From Diadophis punctatus similis (taxonomy: Eukaryota; Chordata; Lepidosauria; Squamata; Dipsadidae), in the NCBI GenBank assembly GCA_023053685.1, contig JALIGW010000001.1:161064547-161128546 (forward strand): DNA of 64,000 nucleotides. Direction: 5' to 3'. The notes under the pieces are model-generated. The model made no database searches. It was not told where the DNA came from and worked only from the letters and a program-made list of their open reading frames with translations. Shown one piece after another: positions 10,351 through 23,649 of the stretch; the stretch's first letter is position 1, and every line of letters begins with the position of its first letter. A program made the position numbers and the translations under genes.

Positions 10351-12536
10351 GGTACTTCCAATATGGAAGTAGCATAGGGGGGTTGTTTTGTTTTGTTTTG
10401 TTGACTAGATGGAATCTGAAGCTGCAACACCTCTGGTTTCCTTCTGTTATTGCAATTTCCAGTTTTACAAACAAATAAGCTAACGTTTTTCCACTAAGGA
10501 AACACGGGGATCGTATAAAAAAAAGTCATTTCTTCCTTGTGTAAAAGGAATGAATAATTAGGTAGGATAAATATTGGTTGCACACAGATTGGGATTACAT
10601 GTCTCACATAAATCATAATGTGTTGGCTTGTTTGTTTTGCGTTTAGCACACTGTGTGAACTGCACCAATTTGGGTTTCATAACCAAATCATGTTTAAACA
10701 AGGAATAATTCAGTATAATGAGTGAACTCAATCAGAATATGCTACATGGAATTTGTAAATACATTTTCTATGCAGACATGTTTCCCTTCACATTTGAACC
10801 TTTCTGTTTGTAGATTCGTATGTTTAAACTCCTTTCCCTCTTTTGTCTACTTGTAAATCCTTTTCTTCTGACTTTCTGGTCCTGACCCATGACATACTGG
10901 AAGCCCACCTGTTTAGTAAAGAATTTCAGCTATGAAGAATGACGACTGTGGCTTTTATGAAGTAGTTCAGCACTGATTTTTGGATTGCTCATTCTTCAAA
11001 GAAAGAAAGATGGCTTGAGGCAGTGATTCTTGGAAGAGGAAAATTTATATCGCAAGACAACTGAGCTATATGAAGCAGAATGTATCATCAATATTTCCTA
11101 CAACAGAGATATCGCTTTAGAGACATTTCTTTTTAGTAGAAATATTCTGGCATGAGAAATTTCTGAAAGCAGTTCTCTCCTAAAACAGAGAACTAAGAAA
11201 TTGAAATATGTATGTGTGTATACAAATACATATAACAAAGTAATTGGAAAAAGTTGTAGATTCCAGTTTTATACCTTTTCTGGAAAAATTTCTTTCATTT
11301 TCTTTCATATTTATTTGTTCGTAAAACTAGAAATTGTAGTAGCAAAAAGAATAGCATTGAGTCTATTAAGTAACAATTTAATGCTGATTTTACTCCAAGA
11401 TTTGGCTAACATGCATCCTCACATAACATCATATTTGACTAAGTACATTTTCAGAAACTCCAATTCTTTGTTAAATTTGTGTAAAAAGATGTTTCTTTTC
11501 ATCAACTAGTATATTGTTGTTGTTATTGTTACTATCATTACTGTTATTCACTATTACATGTTTTTATTTATATCCTCATTTGCAGTGTGACAAATATTCA
11601 AGGTATCTAACAAAATTTAGAAACAAAACAAAGGAGTAAAATACAGATAGTGTCAATAAAATAAACTGTAAAAGAAGATAATTTTTAAAATGCCTGATAA
11701 ATGAAAGGCCTATTTATACATATGTTTGAAAAGTATTTTTGTTCAATTATGATATATTCTTGTCAGATGTATTGTTGAATCCTGAAATGAAATTCTAAGG
11801 TTAAAAAAAAAAAGACTAGATTTTAAATGTACTGAAATTGCCCAGTAAGCATTCAAGGAAATTCTCAGATCTGAAGAAACGGTTGAATGGATATCCTAAA
11901 GCTCCTTGCATTAATTCAATTTATAAACAGATACATTACATTTGCGGGGTGGGGAGGGGTGCCAACTTCTCATTTTATAGACTTCCTCAAGTTCAAGTTC
12001 TGCTTTTTGCCATGTCCAATTGTGTGTTACTTTCTTGCCTGATTTTCCTGATGTGATCAATATCAAACTGCTTATCCTACTGAATTATATAGCAAAGGAA
12101 AATACTTCTTTCTAAGAGCATCTTATGTTTGCATATCAAGATGATATCTTATATGAAACAAAATCAAAAGATGACAGCTGAAGAGGTGTAATTCAACAGC
12201 TCTCTGTGCTGCTGTCATTGCAAATGATTGAGGTGGACAGGAGGTGTGGATATGGCTATGGGCCATAAAGGACATAGACAGGTGGGAGGCAAAGCTAAGA
12301 GGCGGGGAAGTGCATCCAGTACAAAAAAGATCATGCAGGCCTTTCCAAGGCATTCCTTTTTGGAATAAATAAGAGAGAGACAGGAAAAGCTGAAACTTAC
12401 ATTAAACAGCTTTACAATGGGTGAAAAAGGACTTGAAGAACTGTTGCCAGGAGCAAAGTTCTATATGGATTAAGAGAGAAGAATAGATATATTTTAGTCA
12501 AATAGAAAATGGTGATTTAAGCAAACACAGATATCG
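10351..12536. other. AT-rich intergenic sequence
   Basis: A (TTTTG)4 run at about 10386-10402, several long A or T runs, no coding exon or structural RNA recognised. Confidence 0.45.
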
Positions 12537-12719
12537 GAAGGAAGGAAGGAAGGAAGGAAGGAAGGAAGGAAGGAAGGAAGGAAGGAAGGAAGGAAGGAAG
12601 GAAGGAAGGAAGGAAGGAAGGAGAAGGAGAAGGAGAAGGAGAAGGAGAAGGAGGAGAAGGAGAAGGAGAAGGAGAAGGAGAAGGAGAAGGAGAAGGAGAA
12701 GGAGAAGGAGAAGGAGAAG
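12537..12719. repeat. (GGAA)n then (GAGAAG)n microsatellite
   Basis: About 20 GGAA units are followed directly by about 16 GAGAAG units, an uninterrupted 180-bp polypurine strand. Confidence 0.95.
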
Positions 12720-15700
12720 ATTAAAGTTTTTCGTATTAGTTAAAAATCCTAAACAAAATCTTAAGGCTTCTAGGAGAAATCTTTAAAGGTAGATATCTCT
12801 TTTGGTCTGATTGTCTGCAGAAAAAAATTCTTGGCATACTCTTCTACAAACATGGATGATGGAATTATGGGTCCATCAGCATTACAGGAAACAAGCGGAA
12901 GACTCCAGTTGATTTATGAGGTATTATCAAGAATGGTTTCATTTAAGCTCTAATTGTTATTTATTGATTTTACATATAATGCCTTCAATGTGTCTTATTC
13001 TTGTACATAATGCATTAATATAGGAAGACTAGCTTTTGCCTAAATAGAAAATGAAGAACCAGAGGGAGATGTCACTTTGTTAAGATAGCAAATGCAGGCT
13101 ACTACTAAGTATCTCTCAGTAAGGAAAGTTAAGTCATTCTGTCTTTCTGATTATAATACTATCTCTATAGTAAGTTTCCAAACACATTTTGCTTATCCAT
13201 AACAATAAATATAACATGTACTTTTAATGTAAATAGGGCATTTAAAATATACATTATTGTGTAGTTTGTGAGATTGCACTCCTATACTTTCTGAATAGCA
13301 CATCCATTAGTTGATGGATGATACGGCTTCACTAAGCAAAAATGCTTAATGTGCTAAAGATGCTAGCAATCATGCTTTGCATATTTATTCAGAAGTTAAA
13401 TCTGGCTAAATTCAGTATTATAGGGCTAACTTCTAAATAGATGTGTTTTAGACGGTGCATTCCATTTTGTCCCCAATATTCAGAGAAGAAACATCTTTTG
13501 TTTACAGTCAGTTTTCCAGATGCCAAAAAAACTACATTATGTTCTGTTTTATGCCGTAAATATATGCATAATTTTATTTCATCTAAAACTATCTTGCATT
13601 TCAGAAATATTTCAGAATGTTGGTCAGACTCCTAAGTAACACAGCTAGGAGTTAGTGCAGGACTACTTATAATTGAGGGCTTATTAGGCCTGTATACTGT
13701 TACATTAATTTTAGTTGGGGAATTATATGACCACTAGTTGGTTGATCAAGCCTGAATAAATTTATGTAAGAATATAACAGGTTTGGAAAACCAAAAGCAA
13801 CCTTTCTTTTTAAATTTACATTCAAGCATATATTTTATGCCCATACTATTTTCCAGTAAATATTTTAAAGGAGATATAAATTATTTTAATATAATTTATA
13901 TAGAAAGTAATTCAAGGAATAAAAACATTTCAGTTTTATTCCCAGTGCCAGAAACTGAATTATTTTTTAGCTGACACTGAAATTGACCTCTATTTATTTG
14001 GCTGTTGGATCATCCCATCTTTTGCTTGAAGGTTCTTTTCTATTGTAGCAGCATATTGCAATCTGTCATTACTCTGGTGTTTTTCAACAATTTTTGGATG
14101 GCTATCATAGCTGAGGCACAACATAACCCTTTATCAGTGCTACTAAATTGTATGAAGCATGAATTTATATCAGAAGCCATTTGTTTGAGGAACAGCTGGA
14201 AAGTTCTTCCTAGCTATCTTTGCTTGCACTAGCTTTTGGTATTTAAGAACAGTAGAACAGAAATAGAACGAGAAGGGCTTTTCACTGCCAGCATGCCAGG
14301 AAGATCCAAACAATGTACAGTCTACCATAATTCTCCTAGAGCAGAAAGGCTACTCAGACCAACACCAGAAATCCCTTGCTGTTTTTATATACTAAGTAAT
14401 GGTATACTAAATGGATTAAATACTAAAAATCATCTGGGTGCCAGAAATGGCAGAAGACAGGATTGCTTGAAAAAATATTTCTTAGCTGATTTTCAGGAAG
14501 AACCATGCTACTAATCAAACAAACAAATAAAACCCTTACCTGAGTATATGGGTCTCAGAGAATATATTTGTATCACTTACCATTATCTGCAACAAGTAGT
14601 CTATAGAGTTTCAGGAAAAGCAAATTGGGTACAAACTGGAGATGTTGGGAGCCAGGAATAATATTGCAGGTTATCTAGCAGCCATACATCACCTTGAAAG
14701 ACTACCTGCTGTAAAATTATACCACTGTCCAATTAAATGCTTCTCCAGGTGATCAGAAACCTGGCATGTACAGTAACAATTAATATTTACTATATAGAGA
14801 GGTCTTAAAGGCAATGCCTACATCTACATTGACTTCAGGAGTCAAAAGTGGTGGTATGAGGGTACATCTTTTGAAGTTGTTGGATAGTGGTTTAACGTTC
14901 TGCATTTCATATAAAGCTCTATATATCTTGCTTTAAAGAGAATTTAGAGATCAGTGTAGGGCCTTAACCAGCACAGATCGAGTAAGCCACATTTCAACCC
15001 AATGGATCCAGAAGCTTCACTTGTGCAGTCACTTCATAAACAATTGACTCTTTTAAACTTCATGATGGTACTTGAGGGGTACATTACCAATGCAGCTCCT
15101 CTTCCCTTTTCCTCCTTTTTCATATGTTGTGTACCTTGCCTTTTTTATTGTGATCTTAAGAGCTAAGCAGGTATCATGGGGAAGAGGTTAAAAGGTGATG
15201 GGTACAGCTATGATATCAAGGCCTTTTCCCCACTTTATGTGTGTCACAGCCACCATTTTTATTTTTACCTCCCCCTATGATTACACCTGAGCAGGGGCCC
15301 TTCTAATTGATGTAAGTCATTTGATTAACGATTGTTTGAAAAGCAAGATAAAAACACAGTAAGTGAATAATTAATACTTAGTAGATATAAGTACTTTATT
15401 TATCAAACAACCAGAAAGTTTTTCAACTGTCAAGCAATAAAAAAATATAGGTAATGTTTGGTCGCAATTGCTTAACACTTAAATGGTCACTTATTTAGGA
15501 GGAGTAAAAAACAGCTGCATCTATCAGTCTCCCACTGTACATTACGTGCCAGGAATGGACAGATGTGTCATTCTATAGTCCAGTGATGATTGGGTTACTG
15601 TCACCAGATCAGGCTTATTCATTATATAATCACCCCTATTTATAGATGAGATTCAACTTCGGCGTTAGTAACTTCTTCAACCTGTCCCCTTTAATTTGTT

Positions 15701-17106
15701 TTTTATGTGTTTATTTTTAATAAGAAAAAAATAGGAGTTAAGTTTATTTTCCATTGGCCTTGCTGTTATATTACTCACCTTTTGGCAAAATCTTCTCTTT
15801 TCGTTTATATTGTTCCCTGCTCAACTAATAATCAGAATGAGTTCAACCTAAATCTTATAACAGTGTTTTTCAAGCTTTGTCTTGGCAACTTTGAGATTCT
15901 GTGGATGTCAACTTCCAGAATTCCCCAGCCAGCATGGTTGAAAAACAATAGGCTATACTGGTAGACTGATAAAGTTGATGGAATAATTCACACAATTGCA
16001 GTTATTACTCCTCTGCTTTGCCAGTTTGATTTCATACCCAGCTGCAAATGTTTAGACAGAGATGTGATTTGTCCTTGTGTGATATATTTGATCTCAATGC
16101 TTGGAATAGCCCTCTCTGAGTTTGTTTCAACACTTTTAGAAAATGAGACAATATGTTGTGGTGGCAAGGACACAACCTTGAAATGATCTTGAACTACTTA
16201 GCTCCATAGAGTCATTCTGTTACTACGCTGGGGGGGGGGGGATTTCTTAGTAGTGGGAGTCAGAAAAGTAAAACATTGATTAATCTTGGTGAATGAACTA
16301 TAGCTACTATTGCTGGGAGTGCTGTTTGCCAATTAGAGTCTGCAGGAGAGTTTGCTTTTCTTCTTCTTTTACAGAACTCCCTGCAAGTAAAAGTGGGAGA
16401 GTATCAGGAGCGAAACACTGATGGGCATCCTAGGAAACGCCTCTGGTCACATGTTGATCATAAGTGGGTCAAAACTATAATTCCAAAGAGGCAAGAATGC
16501 TCCCTTTATCTCTTTCTGATCGCCAGGCAGCCTTTGTTTGGGATGGCCTGAAGTTATTAGGCCTTTTTTAAAAATATTGTATTTTTCTCTCCCAAGAAGG
16601 ATCATACTTCAGTTTTTTAGGCTCTGGAGCTCACAGCGAAAGTTGCCATGTACTCTTTCATTTGAGGCAATGAAATATGTTGGCCTGGTGGTTTATCTAC
16701 CCTGTTTTATCTGCCCTTCCATGTTTCTGACTTTCACTTCTGAAGGAAGAGCAGTTTGCTTAGCCCTTGGAACTAACCCCTTGCAGAGTTTGTATTCTTT
16801 TATCTATGTCGAAAATAGGATATTCCCTAAGGTCATAACTTGAGCTCTTTCTGAAGAACATCCTTCACTTCCAGATCATGTCAACAACTCACCTCCTTCT
16901 AACCTTATCTCTACACCATGATTAAACCTGGTGGCATATAGAGCTGAAATAACTCATAATGCTAAGAGACTTCTTAATCATGTTTTGATTCTTTCCTTTA
17001 AGGAAATATAGGTAGCACTTCCATAACGATGATTCCTCGTGTCCAATTATGGTTGTTTGACCTATTGAAAGCTACATGCAAATTTGTAACTGACTTTCCA
17101 TAGACA
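12720..17106. other. AT-rich intergenic sequence with repeat scraps
   Basis: No gene recognised. The stretch 15869-15950 carries ttttcaagctttg, ttggcaacttt and aacttccagaattcc, a diverged arm of the foldback family. The rest shows no identifiable feature. Confidence 0.4.
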
Positions 17107-17108
17107 AC

Positions 17109-17164
17109 CTACCTTCCTTCCTTCCTTCCTTCCATCCATCCATCCATCCATCCATCCATCCATC
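17109..17164. repeat. (CTTC)n(CATC)n microsatellite
   Basis: Five CTTC units change to about eight CATC units. Confidence 0.9.
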
Positions 17165-18383
17165 TTTGTAATAGCTATGACCCAGTCACATAGTAATTTT
17201 TCCCAGTGCTGCTTGGATTTATTATTTAATCATAAAAAATCAGTATGAAAAACTAAAGGAAATGTAGTCATTTGTTTATGTTTGTTAAGCATTCCTATTC
17301 GTATTTCTTAAGCATTTCTATTTCTTCTTCATAGATGTGGTTTTTGACATGGCACATGATCTATCAGGCATAGCTGAATGGGAAAGAAACTAGTTCTATG
17401 AAAAAAATAAGATAAATTTATTGTTAGAAACCACTGTAAGTGCTTATACAAGGTAAAAAGGATACAAATTTAATATTTAAAAATAATTTTGAGACAATTT
17501 TAAATACAAGTTTAAATCATGTAAAAGTGGATTACCTAATTTTATAAGGTTACTTTTCACTTTTTTCGTATATATATTACTAAATTTGGCCAAAAAAAGT
17601 GCAAAAAGTTGTATGCATTTTTCCCAATACATTTCTATATCCTTATTCTAAGCTATTTTTCCAAAAAAAGTAATATGTTTCCTTTAACACTTTAATGCAT
17701 TCTTTTCTCTCAATATTCATATTTTTGTATGCAGTTTTTGAATTTCAGTCCACTTTACAAAATGATAAAAAGTGTGGATTTCATTGGACAAATACATTCT
17801 GTTTCACGTAGACTGCAGGAAGTGAGAAGTTAATTTTATCAAGCTTCACTTTAATACTTATTAGAAGATTACTCTAATCTATTCTTTAGAAGCCATCTAT
17901 GGTAGTTGATCATTTTAAATCACATTCAGTTCTACCGTCATTTAACGATGGGAGGCAGGGCTACAGATGAGATGAAAATATTCAAAACATCTTTTAGGAT
18001 CTGATGATAGCTGTAGAATTTGCAGATCAGATTATATAGGTATGCACCAAAGTTAGCCAACTGTTCTGAAACTAAGGAAATATAATTATCATGTTCTGGA
18101 AAATTGAGGTCTTGCCAGAAACATTGCTTTTTTTCTTCCCTCTTTTTTTTTCCAGAAAGAAAAAAAATGAATGATGGCTTCAGAAAAGATGGATACAAAA
18201 AAATGGAAGGGTTACAACTGAAAAAATACAATCTGAATCTCCAACAAAATTCTATGTTTGAAAATGCAAAGTGGTTGCACATTAAGACCCTTCTCTAGAA
18301 GCATCCTTTCAGTGAGAATGCATTATCAGACAAGCTTCCTGATCATTAATCTTTTTTCCTGACAGAAGTGGAAAAATTTCCTT
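17165..18383. other. AT-rich sequence upstream of miR-206
   Basis: In mammals this side of miR-206 contains promoter elements of the muscle host transcript. I could not define a promoter here by eye. Confidence 0.4.
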
Positions 18384-18465
18384 TTTGAGACAACACGCTT
18401 CTTTATAATCCCATATGAATTGCATTACTATGGAATGTAAGGAAGTGTGTGGTTTCAGAAGGATG
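18384..18465 (+). ncRNA. MIR206: pre-miR-206 microRNA hairpin
   Basis: The mature 3' arm at 18431-18452 begins tggaatgtaaggaagtg and ends tgtgg, identical to the conserved miR-206 over all 22 bases as I recall it. The opposite arm (18393-18415, acacgcttctttataa...) pairs with it, and cctttttgagac at the base pairs with gtttcagaagg, giving a full hairpin. miR-206 is a skeletal-muscle microRNA of the miR-1 family, carrying the seed ggaatgt, and is induced by myogenic factors. miR-133b follows 1.6 kb downstream on the same strand, as in other vertebrates. The arms are conserved, while the loop differs from the mammalian one. A hAT MITE sits 37 bases past the hairpin. Confidence 0.97.
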
Positions 18466-18502
18466 AATCTGCACTTTGAAGAATCCTTTTCTGCTTATGT
18501 AC

Positions 18503-18669
18503 CAGTGGCGGGTTGCTCCCGGTTCGGCCCGGTTCTGTGAACCGGTAGCGGCAGCAGTGGGGGGCTCTGCCCACCTGCCCGGGACGCTTTTGTGGATGCG
18601 CAAAAGTGTCATGCGTGCGCGCAAGCGCGCGCGCGAACCGGTAGCAATGGGATTTAGAACCCACTACTG
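18503..18669. mobile_element. hAT-type MITE, family A copy 2 (167 bp)
   Basis: It starts cagtggcgggttgctccc and ends agaacccactactg, with a perfect 8-bp duplication ttatgtac at 18495-18502 and 18670-18677. The core gttcggcccggttctgtgaa matches copies 1 and 4. The interior has a cgcgcgcg-rich alternating stretch (18616-18636). Confidence 0.88.
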
Positions 18670-18677
18670 TTATGTAC

Positions 18678-20066
18678 ATACCTGTGCTTCTCTCTCATAA
18701 TATGGAGGCAAGAGAGAAAGAGAAAGACAGAGACAGAGAAATCAATTATGCTACAATTAAGGTCCTGATTTCAGAAATGTGAAATATTTTTGGCTTATTG
18801 GAACATATGCAAACAGACTGCAGTTGTCACTAAATAAATTTATCCAATATATTTTAAAGTATTATCATGTATTTTAATTAGCAGTGTATGCTTTAATCAA
18901 TTTCTTTCTCATTAAATGGCAAATATAAACAATACCTTTTGTACCTTTGGCAAAAGAGAGAGAAATAATAAGTGCAGATGGTAACAAACAATGTCTTTGT
19001 GTAGTCTAGAAAGGAAAAAAAATACATCTAGCAAACAGAAATTAGGTTATACATTAAAAAAAATCCAAAATATCAAATAAATTGTTTGTGAAATTGAGTA
19101 AAAAGACTCAGAATGGGGTCAGAGCATGCTGAAGTGTTACACAACTTTTGTGACTTTAATTATGTCAGGATTTTTGATAGCAACAATATCACATCCTAGG
19201 GCTATAACAATGGGAAAACTATAACATATAAGAGTATGATATTCTCCTCTGTGTCTGGTTATTTTATATCCTTCTTTATATATAGCTGCTCTAGACAAGT
19301 TTTGTTATTTGACATCTTCTAATGCAATAATACAGGATTTAAATCTGAAATTGGTCACTTAATGCCAGTATGAAAGAAACCCTATAGTGATTTTGCTTAT
19401 TTAACATTTTTGATTGATTTTATGTTGCTACAGAAAATAGAGGATACATCATAAAAGACCCATCATGCATAATCATGCCTAAATCATAGAGATCCATAAA
19501 TGGCTTAAGCGACTTACAGAAAGTTGATGGAAAATACTTTTAAGTTTCACCCAGCTTGTGATGAGCCTCATACATTTGTTGCTTGTGGGTTCCACATAGA
19601 AAAATGCTTCTTTTGTTGCGGTTACAAAGTTGCCACGTGCCAAGGAGTTGAACAGCCCCTGGCAGCTGTCAGTCAGGTACAGCTGGAATAGCTCTACAAA
19701 AATCAGTGTTTGAATGACAGCTGGCAGGTGGTTCCAGCTGACAACAGTGTTTTCTTCAAGTAAGAGGAAAAACCCATTTCTTTCAAGGGGAAAGATAAGC
19801 ACTCCTACGTGTACTAGTATTGGGTTGTGTCTCTGAATCCTGAATCCTGCTAAATCTTGTCATTTTTTAAAAACTAAACTCAGATTATGATTATTTAGCC
19901 CAGCTGCCAAAACAGAGAGCTTTTCAATTGAAGTTCACATAAGAGTAGGTAGGTTTTAGGGTCAAAACCTACCTGGATAGCATTTGTATGCTGTCTACTT
20001 GTTCTTCTGAGGGTTTGGTGATGACTTCATATGTATTAACATGTGTATATATATATACATTAGAAG
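18678..20066 (+). other. Spacer between miR-206 and miR-133b
   Basis: By homology this should lie within the primary transcript of the cluster (the mammalian counterpart is the linc-MD1 locus). No exon or promoter can be defined by eye. It includes an (AG)-rich tract at 18712-18740 and an (AT)n patch at 20045-20060. Confidence 0.4.
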
Positions 20067-20155
20067 AAAAGCATTGCTCTGGCTGGTCAAAAGGAACCAA
20101 GGCCGTCTCTCCTGGAGGTTTGGTCCCCTTCAACCAGCTATAGCAGTGCTGAACT
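20067..20155 (+). ncRNA. MIR133B: pre-miR-133b microRNA hairpin
   Basis: The mature 3' arm at 20119-20140 begins tttggtccccttcaacc and ends agcta, the full miR-133b as I recall it. The 5' arm (gctggtcaaaaggaaccaag, 20082-20101) pairs with it, with one change from the usual gtcaaacgg. The stem is extended by gcattgctctg pairing with tagcagtgc. miR-133 targets muscle growth regulators. The orientation and the position downstream of miR-206 match the conserved cluster. Confidence 0.97.
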
Positions 20156-22515
20156 TATTCACTGCTCTACCACAACATACATTCAACTGATTCATGTTTA
20201 GATTTTCCATTTCTGAAATCTCCAGGAAGTTCTGCTCAAAGCTTTCTATGTTAAACTGTTGTGAGGCAAAAGGAAGATACCGATCCTTAAAACTCATACA
20301 TACTAACCATGTGTGATTCTTTAGCAGGACTAAATGATCTGCCACAAAGCTAGTTGGCTGTTGCTGAGGAGAACTCAGTCTCTTATTAAAGTGGCAATTT
20401 CTACCTTTTAAGTAAGAGACAAATATAATGTTAATTAAGTCAGCAACGATTATTACAGTGCTCTGGGGAAACAGACATCTTATAGATCAAGGTACATATT
20501 TCGAATGTTTCAAATAACAGGAGAGTACTGAAAACACTTGATTGTATTTCCTAGTCCATTCAGTTCCTTTAGTTCAATAGTTCAATTCAAATTTACTTTG
20601 AATAGTCCCATTCAAACTATGAATCCATAAATTCTAAAGCCAGGTTTAGAATATTGTTTTATATTCCAAATATTGTTTAAAAATTAAATTATTGTTCAGA
20701 AATTGTTGAACAATATGTGACTATACTAAGAAAACCCAAATCTGCAATATTTCACATACAGTACATACTTTAGAATTATTTCACTCAAATTTAGTAAGAT
20801 TATTGTTGAGTAAGCATATGTCAAGCTCAAATTAATCTAAGTGACCACCAGCTGGTAGCTCCCATATGAATTGCAATGCAGCAGTAAACAGCATCTCCAT
20901 TTATACTGGAAAATGTGAAAGATCTGGTCCTTGTTATCATTTTTTGATGGAGTTAGAGACAAGTCATTGCAGGATACTAAGATGTCTGACTGCCTTCACA
21001 GTGTTTATTGCTTTTTATACAGTTTTCCAAGCAGCAAAAGGTAGAAGAAAGTAACAGCATTTTTATTGGTGAATTCTCTCGCCAATCCTTAAGAACATCC
21101 TGTTGATACAACCTAGATGAGATCACATACCAGCCAGGGATAGTGTCCTACATCATCCTGGCTATGTGAGCTGTGTAAGATCATGTAAGTATGAGAGGCC
21201 CGTTTAGGGTAGGCAGTTTGCTGCACATGGCCTCTATCTCTACTGTTTTTGATGGTGTTCAAATACTGAAGTTGGGGCCAATATTATTCTGTATGTACAA
21301 CTCACATATTGGTTATTCTACCTAGAGCCAGCTCAAGTACAATAAGATAACTAAGGTGAGATTATTGTTTTAATTTTCTTGAATGCAATTTTTACATTTA
21401 TAAAATTAAAAGTGATGTAATACATGCATAAGCTCTATTAGGAAAGGTTGGATACTTTTATTTAATGTAACTCATTTTCATATAGTTTCCTGGTCAAATT
21501 TTAAGAAATCTCTTCATTGTCTAAATTGGTTCAATAATATCTGGGAGATCCACAAATTAGGTCTCTTCTATACTCAAAAACTCTTCTATACTTCTATACT
21601 TAAAAACAACCAGTGAAGATATCTTCACTGGTTATTTTTAAGCTTCTCTTACATTTCTGTGCAAAACCTCAACAACAATGAATTCTGTATTTAACAAAAG
21701 ATCCCAATCTGTTTCATATTACAGTTTACTCTATATGACTACATCTTTGTGTTTTATTTTTATTATTAACTTTTGAAGAATGCAGCTATGAAATTGAATA
21801 AGCAAGCATTCTTTTTTTCTCTTCAGAATTTCCATATTGTTTTATTTCTTTCATTTCAACTTATTTTAAATGGCATTGTGGTTTCACTTTTATTAACATT
21901 TTCGGCTAATGTTTTAAATGCAAAGATCTTAAAAGTTTTTGAACAATAGTTACATTTATATACATTTCTAGGAACCGATTGTTACTTTTCCTTATTTTTA
22001 ATCAACTAAATTGTTAGCACTTCCATTCATTATCTATGTTATCATTCAGTATCATCCATTTCTTATCATAACCCTAACCCAAACCCTAGCTGCAATTCAT
22101 GAATCTGTTAAAAAACAGATCTAAGACAGGAAAGACTGATGCTGCAACTTTCCAGATTAATTTAAACTGTGTAGGAGGAAAAACACAGTGAGATGGATGA
22201 ATTTGCCACATAATTTCCTAAAATGAATTTAGGAGGAAGTCCTTTTAATATAGACTTTTAAATATACTGTATATTGGCTGCATTACAACATACTTTTCTA
22301 TATACGTTCTCACTGTTTAAAAGGCACATAAGTAATTCTAGATTATTTCCCTCAATAAATAAGTGAACAAGTATAGTGTTTTTGACTCGTTTGTTTAATT
22401 TGGTTTTCTTTACCTACTTTTAGGACTTGTCTGGAGAACACAGTACATTTTAGATAATTGTATGCAATTATTGAAAAGTCAAAAGAGTTCACAAATTTTT
22501 AAGCACCACTGTTCT
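20156..22515. other. AT-rich intergenic sequence
   Basis: No gene recognised. A 40-bp palindrome at 21601-21640 is listed separately. At 22072-22087 there are about three telomere-like ccctaa units, too few to call an interstitial telomeric array. In mammals IL17A lies between miR-133b and IL17F; no IL17 exon was seen here on either strand. Confidence 0.45.
21601..21640. repeat. 40-bp near-perfect palindrome
   Basis: Centred at 21620/21621, the arms pair at 19 of 20 positions (core aaccagtgaagat/atcttcactggtt) with no loop. The function is unknown. It could be a small foldback or a mutational product. Confidence 0.85.
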
Positions 22516-22631
22516 GGATAAGAGGAGAGATGGGGGAGGGTGGGAGGGAGAAGGAGAGGGAGAGGGAGAGAGGGAGAGAGGGAGGGAGGAAGGGAGGGAG
22601 GGGGAGAGAGAGAGAGAGAGAGAGAGAGTGA

Positions 22632-22699
<68 letters not shown>
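22516..22699. repeat. (GGGA)n/(GA)n polypurine microsatellite
   Basis: GGGAGA/GGGAGG variants at 22532-22602 turn into a nearly pure GA tract to 22699, with two GTGA interruptions. Confidence 0.95.
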
Positions 22700-22701
<2 letters not shown>

Positions 22702-23649
22702 CACAGTACCTTTTCAGCAGAAAAAATGAATTAAGATCTTCCATTGGGCAAGATCAACTGAGAAAGTTGTATATTCTATAGAATATCCTTCTATACAATG
22801 AGGATGTTATGTTTTCGGATTTGATCATTTGTCCTTTTCCATTTTGTTTATTTGAACTTGAAAGTATCATAAAATGTTAAACAACATACAGTCTCTTTCA
22901 CTGAGAGTTGTTTTATTTAATGTAATAGGAAACCAAAATGTTTCATAAGGTGGTATGAGAAAAACCTCCTATATAAAGCATGAGGATTAACTTTCATATG
23001 ACAAAGGTCTTGCCAGAAAGTTGGCCAATACTGACTGAGGATATCTGCAGGTGGCTAAAAGGAAACCATCTTCTTCTAATAAAAGATTTTCCATTGGCTG
23101 TTGTATTCAGAAAACTATGTATAAATTAGGTTCTATGCTTCAATTTATGTTTGCATATTCAATGGAGCTGATGTAAAGATAACTTTATGTCTGGATTATC
23201 TAATCCCATGCTAGAATTCCTGAATCTCTTTCTTTCACACACACATACAGTACACACATTAGATCCTTGCAACATTTGAACATGCCAATAAAGCCAAAAT
23301 TTTAATAAAATCATAGCACTCCTGTTAAATCACCAGTATAGAATGTTTCTGTAAATAGAAGATGAAATGTTCTCAAGCAGAACTGTTGGGCATACTTTGT
23401 CACTCTACATTGATTCTTCACCATCCAAGAAGTAGAGCACTGAATGAATAGGATTCACCTTTTTCTGTTGGTGAACTGATGGGAGTACTGATAGCTCATG
23501 GTGATCTCGTCAATCTGCCAGCATAGCAAAGAATATAAGTAGCCACACAGTCAGTTTCCTAATGGTTTGCAGGGATTGGAGAAGAAGTGTGGAAGTTCTC
23601 ACTGTCAAAGTTAGTCCAATAGCAAAGTCACATTTGTTTGGAACATAAT
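22700..23649. other. Intergenic sequence, nothing recognised
   Basis: AT-rich; a short (AC)n at 23236-23260. No coding or RNA signal. Confidence 0.45.

Noticed and set aside
12840..12925. ATG-containing short frame ending at a gt donor-like site
   Set aside because: No acceptor-donor context, homology or neighbouring exons.
22072..22090. Telomere-like ccctaa units
   Set aside because: Only about three units with an interruption; too short to call an interstitial telomeric repeat.
22540..22734. Long Arg/Glu or Ser/Leu open frames over the GA repeats (also 59567-60055)
   Set aside because: These frames are translations of simple repeats and have no independent coding signal.
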